64,000 nucleotides of DNA from Seonamhaeicola sediminis (lineage in GTDB: Bacteria > Bacteroidota > Bacteroidia > Flavobacteriales > Flavobacteriaceae): positions 1 to 64,000 of the forward strand of contig NZ_SMZJ02000005.1 in NCBI RefSeq assembly GCF_004358095.2, given 5' to 3'. Positions within the stretch are counted from its first letter, which is position 1, and every line of letters begins with the position of its first letter. Below are positions 35,864 through 45,862 of the stretch, piece after piece. The notes beneath the pieces are model-generated. The model had not been told where the DNA came from, ran no database searches, and saw only the letters and a program-made list of their open reading frames with translations. Position numbers and translations under genes: made by a program.

Positions 35864-36568
35864 ATGACTCAAAAAGACAAACTAGCTGCACAACGTATTT
35901 ATATGCTTTTAGGTGCATTATTTATTACATCGTTGGTAGTCTCTAATCTGATTTTTCAAAAATTCTTTTATTGGTATCCAGTTGATGTTGAAATTTTTGG
36001 AAGTAAGCTATTCGAAATTTCGGTTGGCATTTTACCCTATCCTATTACCTTTTTGATTACCGACTTAATTAGTGAAATATATGGTAAAAAGCGTGCAAAT
36101 CAAGTAGTTGTTACTGGCATTTTTGCCTCCTTTTTTTCGCTTTTAATTGTTTATTCATCAAGTTTAGTTCCTGCTACTCCATGGTCTCCTGTTAGTAATG
36201 ATATGTTTAACACTGTTTTTGGAAATACTATTTTAGCGGTTTTTGCCAGTATGATGGCCTATCTTTTTGCTCAATTTGTTGATATTCAAATTTATCATTT
36301 CTGGAAAAGATTGACTCATGGCAAACACTTATGGCTAAGAAACAACTTTTCTACTTGGTTCTCGCAGTTTGTTGATACATTCACTGTTGTTGGCCTTTTA
36401 TGTTTGTTTAATATCATAGCTTGGGATAAATTTTTGGGACTTCTATTAAGCGGTTTTATTTTTAAAGTTTTGGTTGCTGCTTGCGACACCCCCTTTTTGT
36501 ATTTGGGAGTTTATATTTTCAGGACAAGGTTCAAACTTAAAGTCAATGAAGAAATAGAATTACTTTAA
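35864..36568 (+). CDS. yhhQ: Queuosine precursor transporter (YhhQ/VUT family)
   Basis: Inner-membrane protein of the energy-coupling-factor-like VUT family, which imports preQ0/preQ1 or queuine for tRNA modification. The 234-residue protein has six or so helices and the family features YPITFLITDLISEIYGKKRA, FAQFVDIQIYHFWKR, LRNNFSTWFSQFVDT and a DTP motif near the last helix. No riboswitch is apparent in the 69-bp upstream gap. The divergent neighbour is the folK fusion. Confidence 0.92.
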   Translation: MTQKDKLAAQRIYMLLGALFITSLVVSNLIFQKFFYWYPVDVEIFGSKLFEISVGILPYPITFLITDLISEIYGKKRANQVVVTGIFASFFSLLIVYSSSLVPATPWSPVSNDMFNTVFGNTILAVFASMMAYLFAQFVDIQIYHFWKRLTHGKHLWLRNNFSTWFSQFVDTFTVVGLLCLFNIIAWDKFLGLLLSGFIFKVLVAACDTPFLYLGVYIFRTRFKLKVNEEIELL

Positions 36569-36664
36569 AACAAGTTAAATTTAAATTAAACTTTCATTGG
36601 TTTTCAACCAAACCGCTTAGTCTTCCGTATATTTATTAAAAGAATTTTCTGTATGAAACGAGTG

Positions 36665-36688
36665 TTAATAAATTTCAAAATTTATTAA
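36665..36688. repeat. Inverted repeat upstream of the AsmA gene
   Basis: TTAATAAATTT-CA-AAATTTATTAA is a perfect 11-bp inverted repeat ending 11 bp before the GTG start. It could be an operator or an mRNA hairpin. Pure A/T content lowers its weight. Confidence 0.4.
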
Positions 36689-36699
36689 AATTTAAACGT

Positions 36700-39378
36700 G
36701 TGAAAAAAGCCCTAAAAATAACCGGAATTGCCATTCTTATAATCACATCACTTTTAATAATGCTTCCCTTTGCTTTTCAAGGTAAAATTAAAGATATGGT
36801 GAAACGCTTTATCAACCAAAATCTTAATGCTAAAGTAGAGTTTAGTGATGTAAGTTTGAGCTTTATAAGAAACTTCCCCCAAGCTCAAGTACGTGTAAAC
36901 GATTTGATAATTACCAATTTTAAGCCATTTAAAGATGAAACTTTTGCTACTGCCAAGGATATTTCATTTACCATATCTATTAAAGAATTATTTAAAAAAG
37001 TTAGTGACGACCCTATTGTGATTAACACAATTAGTATTGATGAGGCATTATTGAATTTGAAAACCGACAAACTTGGGAACAACAATTACGATATTACCAA
37101 AGAGAAAGAAAATCAATCTAACTCTGAGAGTAAAGGCAACTTTACCTTTGATATTCAGGATTATAAAATAAACAATAGTGCTTTCTATTACATTGATGAA
37201 GGATCCGATATTTTAATTCATATTACAGAATTAAATCATGAAGGTCATGGCTTCTTTTCAACAGAAGTTTCAGAATTAAATACACAAAGTAAAGCTAATT
37301 TGAGTATTAGTTTAGACAGTACAAACTACCTAAATAGTAATCCTATAAAGTTGGATGCATTAATTGATCTGGATTTAGAAAATTCAAAATATAGCTTCAA
37401 GGATAATAAAGGCTACATTAACGATTTACCTATTGAATTTCAAGGATTTGTAAAGCTATTAGAAAATGGCCAACAGATTGATATTACATTTGAAAACCCA
37501 GAATCAGATTTTAAAAATTTCCTTGCTGTTATTCCAAAAACCTATTCAAAAAACATTGAAGATGTTCAAACTTCAGGAGAGTTTAAGGTAAAAGGTAGCA
37601 TAAAGGGTTTAAATTCTGAAGAAACTATTCCTAATTTAGATATTAAGATTTCATCTAATAACGCTTCGTTTAAATATCCAGATTTACCAAAAAGAGTAAG
37701 TAATATTTCTATTGAGACTGAATTAAAAAACGAAACAGGGCATATTAACGATACTTACATTAACATTAATGCCTTAAATTTCAAGATAGATGAAGACGTA
37801 TTTAAATCTTCAGCTACTCTAAAGAATCTAACCAAAAATATGTTAGTTAATGCCAAGATTGATGGTGTTTTAAATTTAGAAAACATTACTAAAGTGTATC
37901 CTTTGGAGCTAAAAAACCCTTTAACAGGCGTTTTAAAAGGAAATATTCATACGTCTTTTGACATGAATGCTATCGAAACCAATACCTATCAACGCATTAA
38001 AAATAGTGGCTCTGTTAGTATTACTGATTTTGTGTTTTCTTCTGAAGATATTGTAAACCCAATTCATATTTCTCAAGCAAATATGACCTTTAATCCTGGA
38101 ACCGTTTCACTTAAAAATTTTAAAGCTAAAGCTGGTGAAAGCGATATAAGTGCCACTGGAACCATTAATAATTTACTTGGGTTTTTGTTAAGTAACAATA
38201 CTTTAAAAGGCAACTTCAATGTAAATTCTAACTTATTTAAGGTAAGTGATTTTATGAATGAAGACAAAACAGTTTCTGAGAATAATAAAACTAGCGGAGA
38301 TAAAGAATCACTTAAAATTCCAGACTTTTTAGAGTGTATTATAAGCACTACTGCACAAACAGTAGTATACGATAATTTAAATTTGAAAAACGTTACAGGA
38401 ACACTCTTTATAAAAGATCAAAAAGCATCACTCCAAAATATGACATCTTCAATTTTTGACGGCAAACTAGCCATTAACGGAGACGTTTCAACAATAGAAA
38501 AGACCCCTATATTCAATTTAAATATAGGTGCTAGTGATTTTGATATTTCCCAGTCTTTTAAAAACCTAGAGTTATTTCAAAATTTAGCGCCCATTGCTAA
38601 GTTACTTCAAGGAAAATTAAATACGTCTTTAAATCTTTCAGGCAGTTTAGATGAAGAATTCTCACCAGTGTTAAGTTCTGTTTCTGGTGATGCTTTAGCT
38701 GAATTATTAACTACAAAAATTAATATTGAAGATGGAATTTTGAGCAAATTAGGGAGTTCAATTAACTTTATAGATTTTGAAAAATTAGATTTAAAAAATG
38801 TAAAAACTAAGTTAGAGTTTGCTAACGGAAAAGTTGCTGTAAAACCTTTTAATTTTAAATATCAGGACATAAAGATTGAAGTTTGGGGTGCCCACGGTTT
38901 TGACAAATCTCTAGATTATAATGCCGTATTTAATGTGCCTGCAAAATATTTAGGCAGTGAAGTCAATCGACTTATTAGTCAAATTAATGATGTACAAGTA
39001 AACAATATTACAATTCCTGTTACAGCAAATATTACTGGCATTTTTACCAAACCCATTGTAAAAACCGATTTAACCAGCGGTGTTAAAAACCTAACAAATC
39101 AGCTTATTGAAATTCAAAAGCAAAAGCTATTAAACCAGGGTAAAGACAAGGTAAAAGATCTTATAGGCGATGTTATTGGAGGCAACAAAACAAAAACAGA
39201 TTCTATAAAAAAGCAACAAAACAATACCGTTGAAACTGTTTTGAATGACATTCTTAAGAATAAAACTCCGCAAGATTCTACTGCTACCGACAGCACAAAG
39301 GCTACCAAAAAGATTATTAAAAATGTACTTGGAGGCTTAATAGGCAACAAGAAAAAAGATAAAGATACTGTGAATTAG
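36700..39378 (+). CDS. AsmA-family protein
   Basis: A single N-terminal transmembrane helix (ITGIAILIITSLLIMLPFAF) precedes a long periplasmic region of beta-rich repeats. It opens with LNAKVEFSDVSLSFIRNFPQ and ends in an AsmA C-terminal-like domain (DGILSKLGSSINFIDFEKL through GHGFDKSLDYNAV-like residues, here AHGFDKSLDYNAVF). Large AsmA-like proteins are thought to bridge the periplasm and affect lipid transport to the outer membrane. The start is GTG at 36700. At 892 residues it is normal for Bacteroidota members. The C-terminal ~80 residues are low-complexity Lys/Asn/Thr. Confidence 0.88.
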   Translation: MKKALKITGIAILIITSLLIMLPFAFQGKIKDMVKRFINQNLNAKVEFSDVSLSFIRNFPQAQVRVNDLIITNFKPFKDETFATAKDISFTISIKELFKKVSDDPIVINTISIDEALLNLKTDKLGNNNYDITKEKENQSNSESKGNFTFDIQDYKINNSAFYYIDEGSDILIHITELNHEGHGFFSTEVSELNTQSKANLSISLDSTNYLNSNPIKLDALIDLDLENSKYSFKDNKGYINDLPIEFQGFVKLLENGQQIDITFENPESDFKNFLAVIPKTYSKNIEDVQTSGEFKVKGSIKGLNSEETIPNLDIKISSNNASFKYPDLPKRVSNISIETELKNETGHINDTYININALNFKIDEDVFKSSATLKNLTKNMLVNAKIDGVLNLENITKVYPLELKNPLTGVLKGNIHTSFDMNAIETNTYQRIKNSGSVSITDFVFSSEDIVNPIHISQANMTFNPGTVSLKNFKAKAGESDISATGTINNLLGFLLSNNTLKGNFNVNSNLFKVSDFMNEDKTVSENNKTSGDKESLKIPDFLECIISTTAQTVVYDNLNLKNVTGTLFIKDQKASLQNMTSSIFDGKLAINGDVSTIEKTPIFNLNIGASDFDISQSFKNLELFQNLAPIAKLLQGKLNTSLNLSGSLDEEFSPVLSSVSGDALAELLTTKINIEDGILSKLGSSINFIDFEKLDLKNVKTKLEFANGKVAVKPFNFKYQDIKIEVWGAHGFDKSLDYNAVFNVPAKYLGSEVNRLISQINDVQVNNITIPVTANITGIFTKPIVKTDLTSGVKNLTNQLIEIQKQKLLNQGKDKVKDLIGDVIGGNKTKTDSIKKQQNNTVETVLNDILKNKTPQDSTATDSTKATKKIIKNVLGGLIGNKKKDKDTVN

Positions 39379-39670
39379 TTAGTTCTAGTACGTTCCTGTT
39401 TAGGAGCTTTGTTTTCGGCTTACTATTTTACCTTGTTAAAAGTTAACTACTAGAATTGTAAATGTAGAATTCTTTACTAAATACGCTTGGTGTGAATGGT
39501 CTATTGATAATAGAACCAAAAATCACCAAAAACAGCTAAAACGCATCTAAAAAGTGTCATTTTAATCAATTTTAGGTCATTTTTTAACAAAAAAGGTTAA
39601 TTTTTTGGATTTTACAGTTTTTATTATAGGTTACATAGAAGTATAATACTAAAACATTTAAATAACTTTT

Positions 39671-40534
39671 ATGAGGCAATTAAAAATCACAAAACAAATT
39701 ACCAACAGATCATCTAAATCACTAGATAAATATCTACAAGATATTAGTAAACTAGAATTGATTACGGCAGATGAGGAGGTAGAGCTAGCACAACGGATTA
39801 AAAATGGTGACCAAAAAGCCTTGGATAAACTTGTGACAGCCAATTTAAGGTTTGTGGTTTCGGTTGCTAAACAGTATCAAAATCAAGGATTATCCCTACC
39901 TGATTTGATTAACGAGGGAAATGCTGGTTTAGTAAAAGCTGCAAAACGCTTTGATGAAACCAGAGGATTTAAGTTTATTTCTTATGCTGTTTGGTGGATA
40001 AGACAATCCATTTTACAGTCCATTGCAGATCAAGCACGTGTAATAAGATTACCACTAAATAAAATTGGCTCCATTAATAAAATAAGAAAAGCCTATTCAC
40101 ATTTAGAACAAACACATGAGCGCGAACCCAGTGCCCATGAAATTGCCAAAAGCCTAGACATAGGTGTAAATAATGTAAAGCAATCTATGAGAGTGAGTGG
40201 TGGACATCTATCTATGGACGCACCATTTCAAGAAGGTGAACATTCTAATTTGTATGATGTAGTAAAGTCTGAAGAAGCACCACAGCCTGATGCTGCATTA
40301 ATGAAATCGTCCTTGAATATTGAAATGAATCGAGTTTTAGAAACTTTGTCTGAAAAAGAAGCACATGTAATCAAACACTTTTATGGTATTAGTGTAAAAC
40401 GCCCTAAGAGTCTGGAAGAAATTGGTGATAATATTGGATTCTCTAGAGAGCGTGTCAGACAAATTAAAGAGAAGGGGATTCGTAGATTGCGACATTCTTC
40501 AAAAAACAAAGTTTTAAAAATGTATTTAGGGTAA
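39671..40534 (+). CDS. RpoD-like sigma-70 factor lacking region 1.1 (likely paralogue of the housekeeping factor)
   Basis: Directs RNA polymerase to promoters. The 287-residue protein has region 1.2 ([20 protein letters not shown]), region 2 (53-122, with [16 protein letters not shown]), region 3 (131-207) and region 4 (about 217-275, with [19 protein letters not shown]). Size and start MRQLKITKQ match the Bacteroidota primary factor. However, several normally constant positions differ from the housekeeping sequence I recall: [21 protein letters not shown] replaces ADVIRLYFGLG...TLEEI, and DQARVI replaces EQSRIV. I therefore favour a second RpoD-like factor. It is followed after 15 bp by an S21-like gene. 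A weak TTG-N19-TAGGTTAC pair lies at 39605-39634. Confidence 0.9.
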   Translation: MRQLKITKQITNRSSKSLDKYLQDISKLELITADEEVELAQRIKNGDQKALDKLVTANLRFVVSVAKQYQNQGLSLPDLINEGNAGLVKAAKRFDETRGFKFISYAVWWIRQSILQSIADQARVIRLPLNKIGSINKIRKAYSHLEQTHEREPSAHEIAKSLDIGVNNVKQSMRVSGGHLSMDAPFQEGEHSNLYDVVKSEEAPQPDAALMKSSLNIEMNRVLETLSEKEAHVIKHFYGISVKRPKSLEEIGDNIGFSRERVRQIKEKGIRRLRHSSKNKVLKMYLG

Positions 40535-40549
40535 CTAAAAAATAAAAAT

Positions 40550-40744
40550 ATGTTAAAAATAATAGTAAAAGAAGGCGAAAATATTGAGCGTGCCTTAAAA
40601 CGGTACAAACGAAAACACCGAAATGTTAAGGTCATGCAAAACCTAAAAGAAAATCAATATTTCACTAAACCCTCCGTTAAACGCCGACAGGAAATTCAAA
40701 AAGCAGCCTATATCCAAAAGCTGAGAGATACTGAAGATATTTAA
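40550..40744 (+). CDS. rpsU: Ribosomal protein bS21 (probable paralogue)
   Basis: The 64-residue protein has the bS21 signature: MLKIIVKEGENIERALKRYK, then the basic helix and FTKPSVKRRQEIQKAAYIQ. bS21 sits near the 16S rRNA 3' end; in Flavobacterium johnsoniae it helps occlude the anti-Shine-Dalgarno sequence, which explains leaderless-type initiation in the group. Tyr54, which I recall as an important contact, is kept. The sequence diverges from typical flavobacterial bS21, and the gene sits behind a sigma-factor gene. The 15-bp gap contains no Shine-Dalgarno (TAACTAAAAAATAAAAAT), unlike the autoregulated main rpsU of F. johnsoniae as I recall it. Confidence 0.9.
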   Translation: MLKIIVKEGENIERALKRYKRKHRNVKVMQNLKENQYFTKPSVKRRQEIQKAAYIQKLRDTEDI

Positions 40745-40836
40745 ATAAATTCTATCCCAATAAGTAATCTTGTTAATAGCATATCTACTTATTGGGTTTC
40801 AAGCGGTATTACTAAATAATTGCCTTTTATTAAAGT

Positions 40837-41061
40837 CTATTTATGATAATTAAAAGGTCTATCTTCATAAAAATTTTCAAAAGTTTTGTCAGTAGTATAT
40901 TGGTCTTTTAAAACTTTATAAACCATTATACCAACCATAACTTGCCCTAAGCACATGGTGTAAAACACCCATGTAAAGCCCATATTCATAGAAACCACAA
41001 ATATTAAAAGCAATAAAAGACACGTGGTAAGTCCCACATAAAACATTACTGGAATTTTCAT
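40837..41061 (-). CDS. Small two-helix membrane protein, unknown
   Basis: The 74-residue product has two hydrophobic segments (VGLTTCLLLLLIFVVSMNMG and FTWVFYTMCLGQVMVGIMV) and a charged C-terminal tail ending FENFYEDRPFNYHK. I do not recognise a family. Codon use and a plausible start make it a likely real gene, and its tail is not low complexity. It converges on the S21 gene and lies 60 bp downstream of DUF2797 on the same strand. Confidence 0.6.
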   Translation of the reverse strand: MKIPVMFYVGLTTCLLLLLIFVVSMNMGFTWVFYTMCLGQVMVGIMVYKVLKDQYTTDKTFENFYEDRPFNYHK

Positions 41062-41121
41062 AACTTTTTGTTACAAGATACTAAATAAACAATTGTTAAA
41101 CCGTTAGCATCTTGTTAAAAG

Positions 41122-41916
41122 TTAGTGCATTGAAATGCGAACCACCAGCCCTTCATTACCCCTAACATTAAACACTGTTTCGTCTTCAAAAATCAAATAT
41201 TGTGCTTTCAAACCTACCAGTTTACCAGTATAAGATTGTTCTTTTACTATATTTAAGCTCCTTGGTTTCTCAGGATATTTAAACACAGGAAATTCTAGGT
41301 TGGTTTCAGAATTACTCTGAATAAAATAGTCTTTTGCTTCCTCTGGAATATAAGTTCTTAATTGCTCTCTCCATTCTACCAAATTTTCGTCTTTAATTTC
41401 ATTCTTCAACATGGTACGCCAGTTGGTTTTATCACTAACATGATCCTTTAAAGCTACCTCTGTAATACCTGCTAAATACCTGTTAGGCACTTCTACAATT
41501 TCAATAGCTTCATGAGCGCCTTGATCTATCCAACGTGTTGGTACTTGACTTTTTCTAGTCACCCCAACCTTTACATTACTAGAATTTGCCAAATACACAA
41601 TATGCGGCTGTAATTGGGTCTTTTTCTCAAACTCTAAATCACGGTCTTCAATACCCAAATGAGCTTTACTCAATTCTGGTCGCATCACCCAATCTGCTGC
41701 CTGAGGCACTTCATAAAAACACTGCTTATCAAACCCTTGACGATAAATAGGTTTATCCTGTCCACAATTTAAACATTGGTATTTAACAAACTTCATAGTT
41801 ATGGTTTTGTTCAACAGCTGATTCAGATTTATAAAATCGTTTTCAAACACCAAATAATATTGGATGGGATTTGCAAATTCCGTTTCCATTTTTGTTAAAG
41901 CACCTTGGTAGAACAT
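41122..41916 (-). CDS. DUF2797 protein
   Basis: The 264-residue protein starts MFYQGALTKMETEFANPIQY. It has a Cys motif CLNC with a later Cys in DKQCFYEVPQAADWVMRPEL, which may bind a metal, and a GIY-YIG-like segment (IVYLANSSNVKVGVTRKSQV then TRWIDQGA). Function is unknown; nucleic-acid binding or cleavage is an inference from the GIY-YIG resemblance. It is divergent from GH3, with only 43 bp between start codons. Confidence 0.8.
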   Translation of the reverse strand: MFYQGALTKMETEFANPIQYYLVFENDFINLNQLLNKTITMKFVKYQCLNCGQDKPIYRQGFDKQCFYEVPQAADWVMRPELSKAHLGIEDRDLEFEKKTQLQPHIVYLANSSNVKVGVTRKSQVPTRWIDQGAHEAIEIVEVPNRYLAGITEVALKDHVSDKTNWRTMLKNEIKDENLVEWREQLRTYIPEEAKDYFIQSNSETNLEFPVFKYPEKPRSLNIVKEQSYTGKLVGLKAQYLIFEDETVFNVRGNEGLVVRISMH

Positions 41917-41959
41917 GGAAAAAAAGTATTATTTTTAAAATCTTAAAGATAGAATAAAT

Positions 41960-43474
41960 ATGCCAATTCCTTTAGTAAATTCTATTGCATCTTGGTTTCT
42001 AAAGAAGCGCTTTCATCAAATTGAATTGTTTTTAAAATACCCTAATGAAGTACAATTAGAATTACTACATAATCTTGTAGGGTTTGCAAAAGACACTGAA
42101 ATGGGTAAAAAATATGACTTTGCCTCAATTAAAAATTATGAAACTTTTGCTGAGCGCATTCCAATTATGAATTACGATGGTTGGCGAGAATATATTTCAC
42201 GTTCCAGACATGGTGAGCCTAATATTTTTTGGCCAACCCCTATTAAATGGTTTGCTAAATCTAGTGGCACCACCAGATCTAAAAGTAAATTCATTCCTGT
42301 GAGCGAAGAATCTTTAGAAGATTGTCATTACGCCGCAAGTAAGGATTTATTGTGTATGTATTTAAATAACAATGAAGATTCACAATTATTTACAGGAAAA
42401 AGTTTAAGGTTAGGAGGAAGCAAAGAACTTTATAAGGAAAACGGTACTGTTTTTGGAGATTTGTCTGCTATATTAATTGATAACATGCCTTTTTGGGCAG
42501 AGTTTAGCAGTACACCAAGTAGTAAAGTATCCTTAATGAGTGATTGGGAGTATAAAATGCAGGCGATTGTAGATGAAACCATAAATGAAAATGTAACTAG
42601 TTTAGCGGGTGTACCATCATGGATGTTGGTTTTGTTAAATAATGTTTTAGAAACTACAGGCAAAGTCCACTTATTTGATGTATGGCCAAATCTAGAAGTT
42701 TACTTTCATGGTGGAGTAAGTTTCACACCCTATATAGATCAGTACAAAAGAATTCTGCCGAAAAAAAACTTCAGATATTATGAAATTTATAATGCTTCGG
42801 AAGGTTTTTTTGCAATTCAGGATCAAAACAATTCTAGTGAATTGCTGTTAATGCTAGACTATGGTATTTTCTATGAATTTATTCCTATGAATATTTATGG
42901 AACGCCCGATGAGAAAGCCATTCCTTTAAGTGATGTTAAACTCCATCAAAATTACGCAGTCATCATTACTACTAATGCTGGTTTATGGCGTTACAAGATT
43001 GGCGACACTATTCGTTTTACATCCTTAAATCCCTATCGAATAAAAATTTCAGGGCGAACTAAACATCATATTAATGTATTTGGTGAAGAGTTGATCATTG
43101 AAAATGCAGAAGAAGCGCTTAAAAAAGTATGTAAACGCACAAAGGCTGAAATTGTTGATTTTACCGCTGCTCCAATTTTTATGGATGGTAAAGAAAAGGG
43201 GGCACATGAATGGCTCATTGAATTTAAAACACCACCAAAAGACATTCATTATTTTAGTGAATTATTTGATAATGCTCTAAAGGCTTTAAACTCTGATTAT
43301 GAAGCTAAGCGTTACAACAATATTACTTTAAAAAAGCCCAAAATAAATATAGCGCGTCATCAATTATTTAGAGATTGGTTAAAAAAGAATAATAAGTTGG
43401 GTGGCCAACACAAGGTACCAAGGCTCTCTAATACCAGAGATTATATGGATGACCTTTTAAAGCTAAATTCTTAA
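41960..43474 (+). CDS. GH3-family acyl-adenylate/amidosynthetase-like protein
   Basis: Bacterial member of the plant GH3 superfamily, which adenylates carboxylic acids and conjugates them to amines or amino acids. The 504-residue protein has the phosphate-binding WFAKSSGTTRSKSKFIPV, YNASEGFFAIQD, AVIITTNAGLWRYKIGD and FGEELIIENAEEAL in the C-terminal domain. Substrate is unknown. It forms its own unit downstream of a divergent promoter region shared with DUF2797. Confidence 0.88.
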   Translation: MPIPLVNSIASWFLKKRFHQIELFLKYPNEVQLELLHNLVGFAKDTEMGKKYDFASIKNYETFAERIPIMNYDGWREYISRSRHGEPNIFWPTPIKWFAKSSGTTRSKSKFIPVSEESLEDCHYAASKDLLCMYLNNNEDSQLFTGKSLRLGGSKELYKENGTVFGDLSAILIDNMPFWAEFSSTPSSKVSLMSDWEYKMQAIVDETINENVTSLAGVPSWMLVLLNNVLETTGKVHLFDVWPNLEVYFHGGVSFTPYIDQYKRILPKKNFRYYEIYNASEGFFAIQDQNNSSELLLMLDYGIFYEFIPMNIYGTPDEKAIPLSDVKLHQNYAVIITTNAGLWRYKIGDTIRFTSLNPYRIKISGRTKHHINVFGEELIIENAEEALKKVCKRTKAEIVDFTAAPIFMDGKEKGAHEWLIEFKTPPKDIHYFSELFDNALKALNSDYEAKRYNNITLKKPKINIARHQLFRDWLKKNNKLGGQHKVPRLSNTRDYMDDLLKLNS

Positions 43475-43646
43475 AGTTACTATATTCCCGACTAAATACA
43501 AATCGAAAAGTCCTTAAACGAGTATTTCTTCTAATAATCTAAAAATTAAAAAAAACTTTTGAAGCCTTGTTAAATAAGTATATTTTTATTCCAAATTAAA
43601 AAACTGATTAAAATTTAAATACAGTATTAATTAATAATCCAAAAAC

Positions 43647-43678
43647 AAAAAAACTAGGCTTAAAAGCCTAGTTTTTTT
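43647..43678 (-). terminator. Terminator after clpX
   Basis: A 15-bp perfect stem with AACTAGGCTT/AAGCCTAGTT core, a 2-nt loop and A/T tracts, 26 bp past the clpX stop. The tracts suggest it also works from the GH3 side. Confidence 0.85.
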
Positions 43679-43704
43679 ATATCTTTACCTAGATGTAAAT
43701 TAAT

Positions 43705-44937
43705 CTAAGAAACAGCTTTTAATTTCTTTAAAGTGTTCTTAGTCAATTTATCCTCTGCATAATTTTTAGTTACATTCAATTTCTTTTCATCAGAACTTGG
43801 CAGTTCAAACATCGCATCAGTTAAAATTTCTTCACAAAGCGAACGCAACCCTCTTGCTCCTAACTTGTACTCTATCGCTTTATTTACTATAAAGTCTAAT
43901 GCTCCATCGGTTATGGTAAAATCAATATCATCCATCGCAAATAACTTCTTATATTGTTTAATGATAGCATTTTTGGGTTCAGTTAAAATGGCTCTTAGCG
44001 TTTTTGAATCTAAAGGATCCATATATGTTAATACAGGTAAACGACCAATAATTTCAGGAATCAACCCAAAGTCTTTTAAATCCTTAGGTATGATATACTG
44101 TAATAAATTATCCTGATCAATTATCTCATCAGATTTTGAAGCGCTATAACCAACTGCTTGCATATTTAAACGCTTGGTAATATTACGTTCAATACCATCA
44201 AAAGCACCTCCTGCAATGAATAATATATTTTCGGTGTTAACCTCAATAAATTTTTGATCAGGGTGTTTTCTACCTCCTTTTGGTGGCACATTAACAATAG
44301 TACCTTCTAAAAGTTTTAAAAGCGCTTGCTGCACACCCTCTCCAGAAACGTCACGTGTAATGGATGGGTTATCACTTTTTCTAGCAATTTTATCAATTTC
44401 ATCAATGAATACAATGCCTCTTTCGGCTTTCTCTAGATTATAATCTGCTGCTTGTAACAATCTAGTTAAGATACTTTCAACATCTTCTCCAACATAACCT
44501 GCTTCGGTTAAAACAGTGGCATCAACAATTGCCAACGGAACATTTAACATTCTGGCAATAGTTTTTGCCATTAAAGTTTTACCTGTTCCCGTTTGTCCAA
44601 CCATAATAATATTGCTCTTTTGAATATCAATATCATCTTTTGAAGAGGATTGTAATAAACGTTTATAATGGTTGTACACAGCAACAGACATGACCTTTTT
44701 GGTCATGTCTTGCCCAATGATGTACTCATCAAGAAATACCTTAATTTGTTGAGGTTTACGAAGTTTTAACTCCGCCGATAAATCACTGCTATCATTTTGC
44801 TTTGATTCTTCAAGTACAATACCATGTGCCTGTTCAATACATCTGTCACATATATGAGCGTCTAAACCTGCTATTAATAAGTTTGTTTCTGGCTTTTTTC
44901 TACCACAAAATGAACATTCTAATTCTTCCTTTGCCAT
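43705..44937 (-). CDS. clpX: ATP-dependent Clp protease ATP-binding subunit ClpX
   Basis: AAA+ unfoldase that feeds substrates to ClpP. The 410-residue protein has the N-terminal zinc finger ([10 protein letters not shown]...[11 protein letters not shown]), Walker A GQTGTGKT, Walker [12 protein letters not shown], the pore-loop region AGYVGED and the sensor/IGRLPV segment. Length is typical. It follows clpP by 76 bp on the same strand. Confidence 0.98.
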   Translation of the reverse strand: MAKEELECSFCGRKKPETNLLIAGLDAHICDRCIEQAHGIVLEESKQNDSSDLSAELKLRKPQQIKVFLDEYIIGQDMTKKVMSVAVYNHYKRLLQSSSKDDIDIQKSNIIMVGQTGTGKTLMAKTIARMLNVPLAIVDATVLTEAGYVGEDVESILTRLLQAADYNLEKAERGIVFIDEIDKIARKSDNPSITRDVSGEGVQQALLKLLEGTIVNVPPKGGRKHPDQKFIEVNTENILFIAGGAFDGIERNITKRLNMQAVGYSASKSDEIIDQDNLLQYIIPKDLKDFGLIPEIIGRLPVLTYMDPLDSKTLRAILTEPKNAIIKQYKKLFAMDDIDFTITDGALDFIVNKAIEYKLGARGLRSLCEEILTDAMFELPSSDEKKLNVTKNYAEDKLTKNTLKKLKAVS

Positions 44938-45013
44938 TAATCTAATTCAATTTTAGAGAGCTTTAAATTATTAAATCCCTCTGTAACAATATATTAAAAT
45001 TACGAATTTTTAT

Positions 45014-45688
45014 TTATACTCTAGTTAAAATCTCGTCAATCATACCATACTCCTTGGCTTTATCAGCTTTCATCCAGTAATCTCTATCACTATCTTCGTA
45101 AACTTTGTCGTAATCCTGTCCAGAATGCTTACTAATAATTTGATATAACTCTTCCTTTAACTTTAAAATCTCTCTTGCCGTAATTTCAATATCACTAGCC
45201 TGTCCTTGTGCACCACCTAATGGCTGATGAATCATCACCCTAGAATGAGGTAATCCACTTCGTTTACCTTTTTCTCCGGCACATAACAAAACAGCTCCCA
45301 TAGAGGCTGCCATACCAGTACAAATAGTAGCTACATCTGGCTTTATAAACTGCATGGTATCATAAATACCTAGACCAGCATAAACACTACCTCCAGGAGA
45401 GTTAATATATATTTGAATGTCTTTACTAGAGTCTGTACTTTCTAAAAACAATAATTGCGCTTGAATGATATTAGCAACCTGATCATTGATAGCCGTTCCC
45501 ATAAAAATAATTCTATCCATCATTAAACGCGAGAATACATCAAAAATAGCAATATTCATTTGACGTTCTTCAATAATGTTTGGCGTTAAATTAGTGGGAT
45601 ACATACTACTTATTATTTGGTTGTAATAAGTACTGCTTATACCTTGATCTTTTGTAGCGAATTTTTCAAACTCTTTTGCGTAATCCAT
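45014..45688 (-). CDS. clpP: ATP-dependent Clp protease proteolytic subunit
   Basis: Serine protease that forms the tetradecameric chamber of ClpXP. The 224-residue protein has the oxyanion region [15 protein letters not shown] and the catalytic triad: Ser129 in [11 protein letters not shown], His154 in MIHQPLGG, and Asp199 in EDSDRDYWM. The first ~30 residues are a propeptide-like extension. Trigger factor is not adjacent upstream, unlike in many bacteria. Confidence 0.98.
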   Translation of the reverse strand: MDYAKEFEKFATKDQGISSTYYNQIISSMYPTNLTPNIIEERQMNIAIFDVFSRLMMDRIIFMGTAINDQVANIIQAQLLFLESTDSSKDIQIYINSPGGSVYAGLGIYDTMQFIKPDVATICTGMAASMGAVLLCAGEKGKRSGLPHSRVMIHQPLGGAQGQASDIEITAREILKLKEELYQIISKHSGQDYDKVYEDSDRDYWMKADKAKEYGMIDEILTRV

Positions 45689-45862
45689 AGTAACAAATTA
45701 ATGAGATTTTAATGCGTAAATATAACAACTATTAGTTAAATAACTATTGTTTTATTTAAGAGCAATTGGTCTACTATTCTTCACTCTGGAATTTGAATAA
45801 TAAAATTTTACATATGCTTTATTACTGGGGTTTAGGAATACTAAGGTAAGTTATGATGTATC

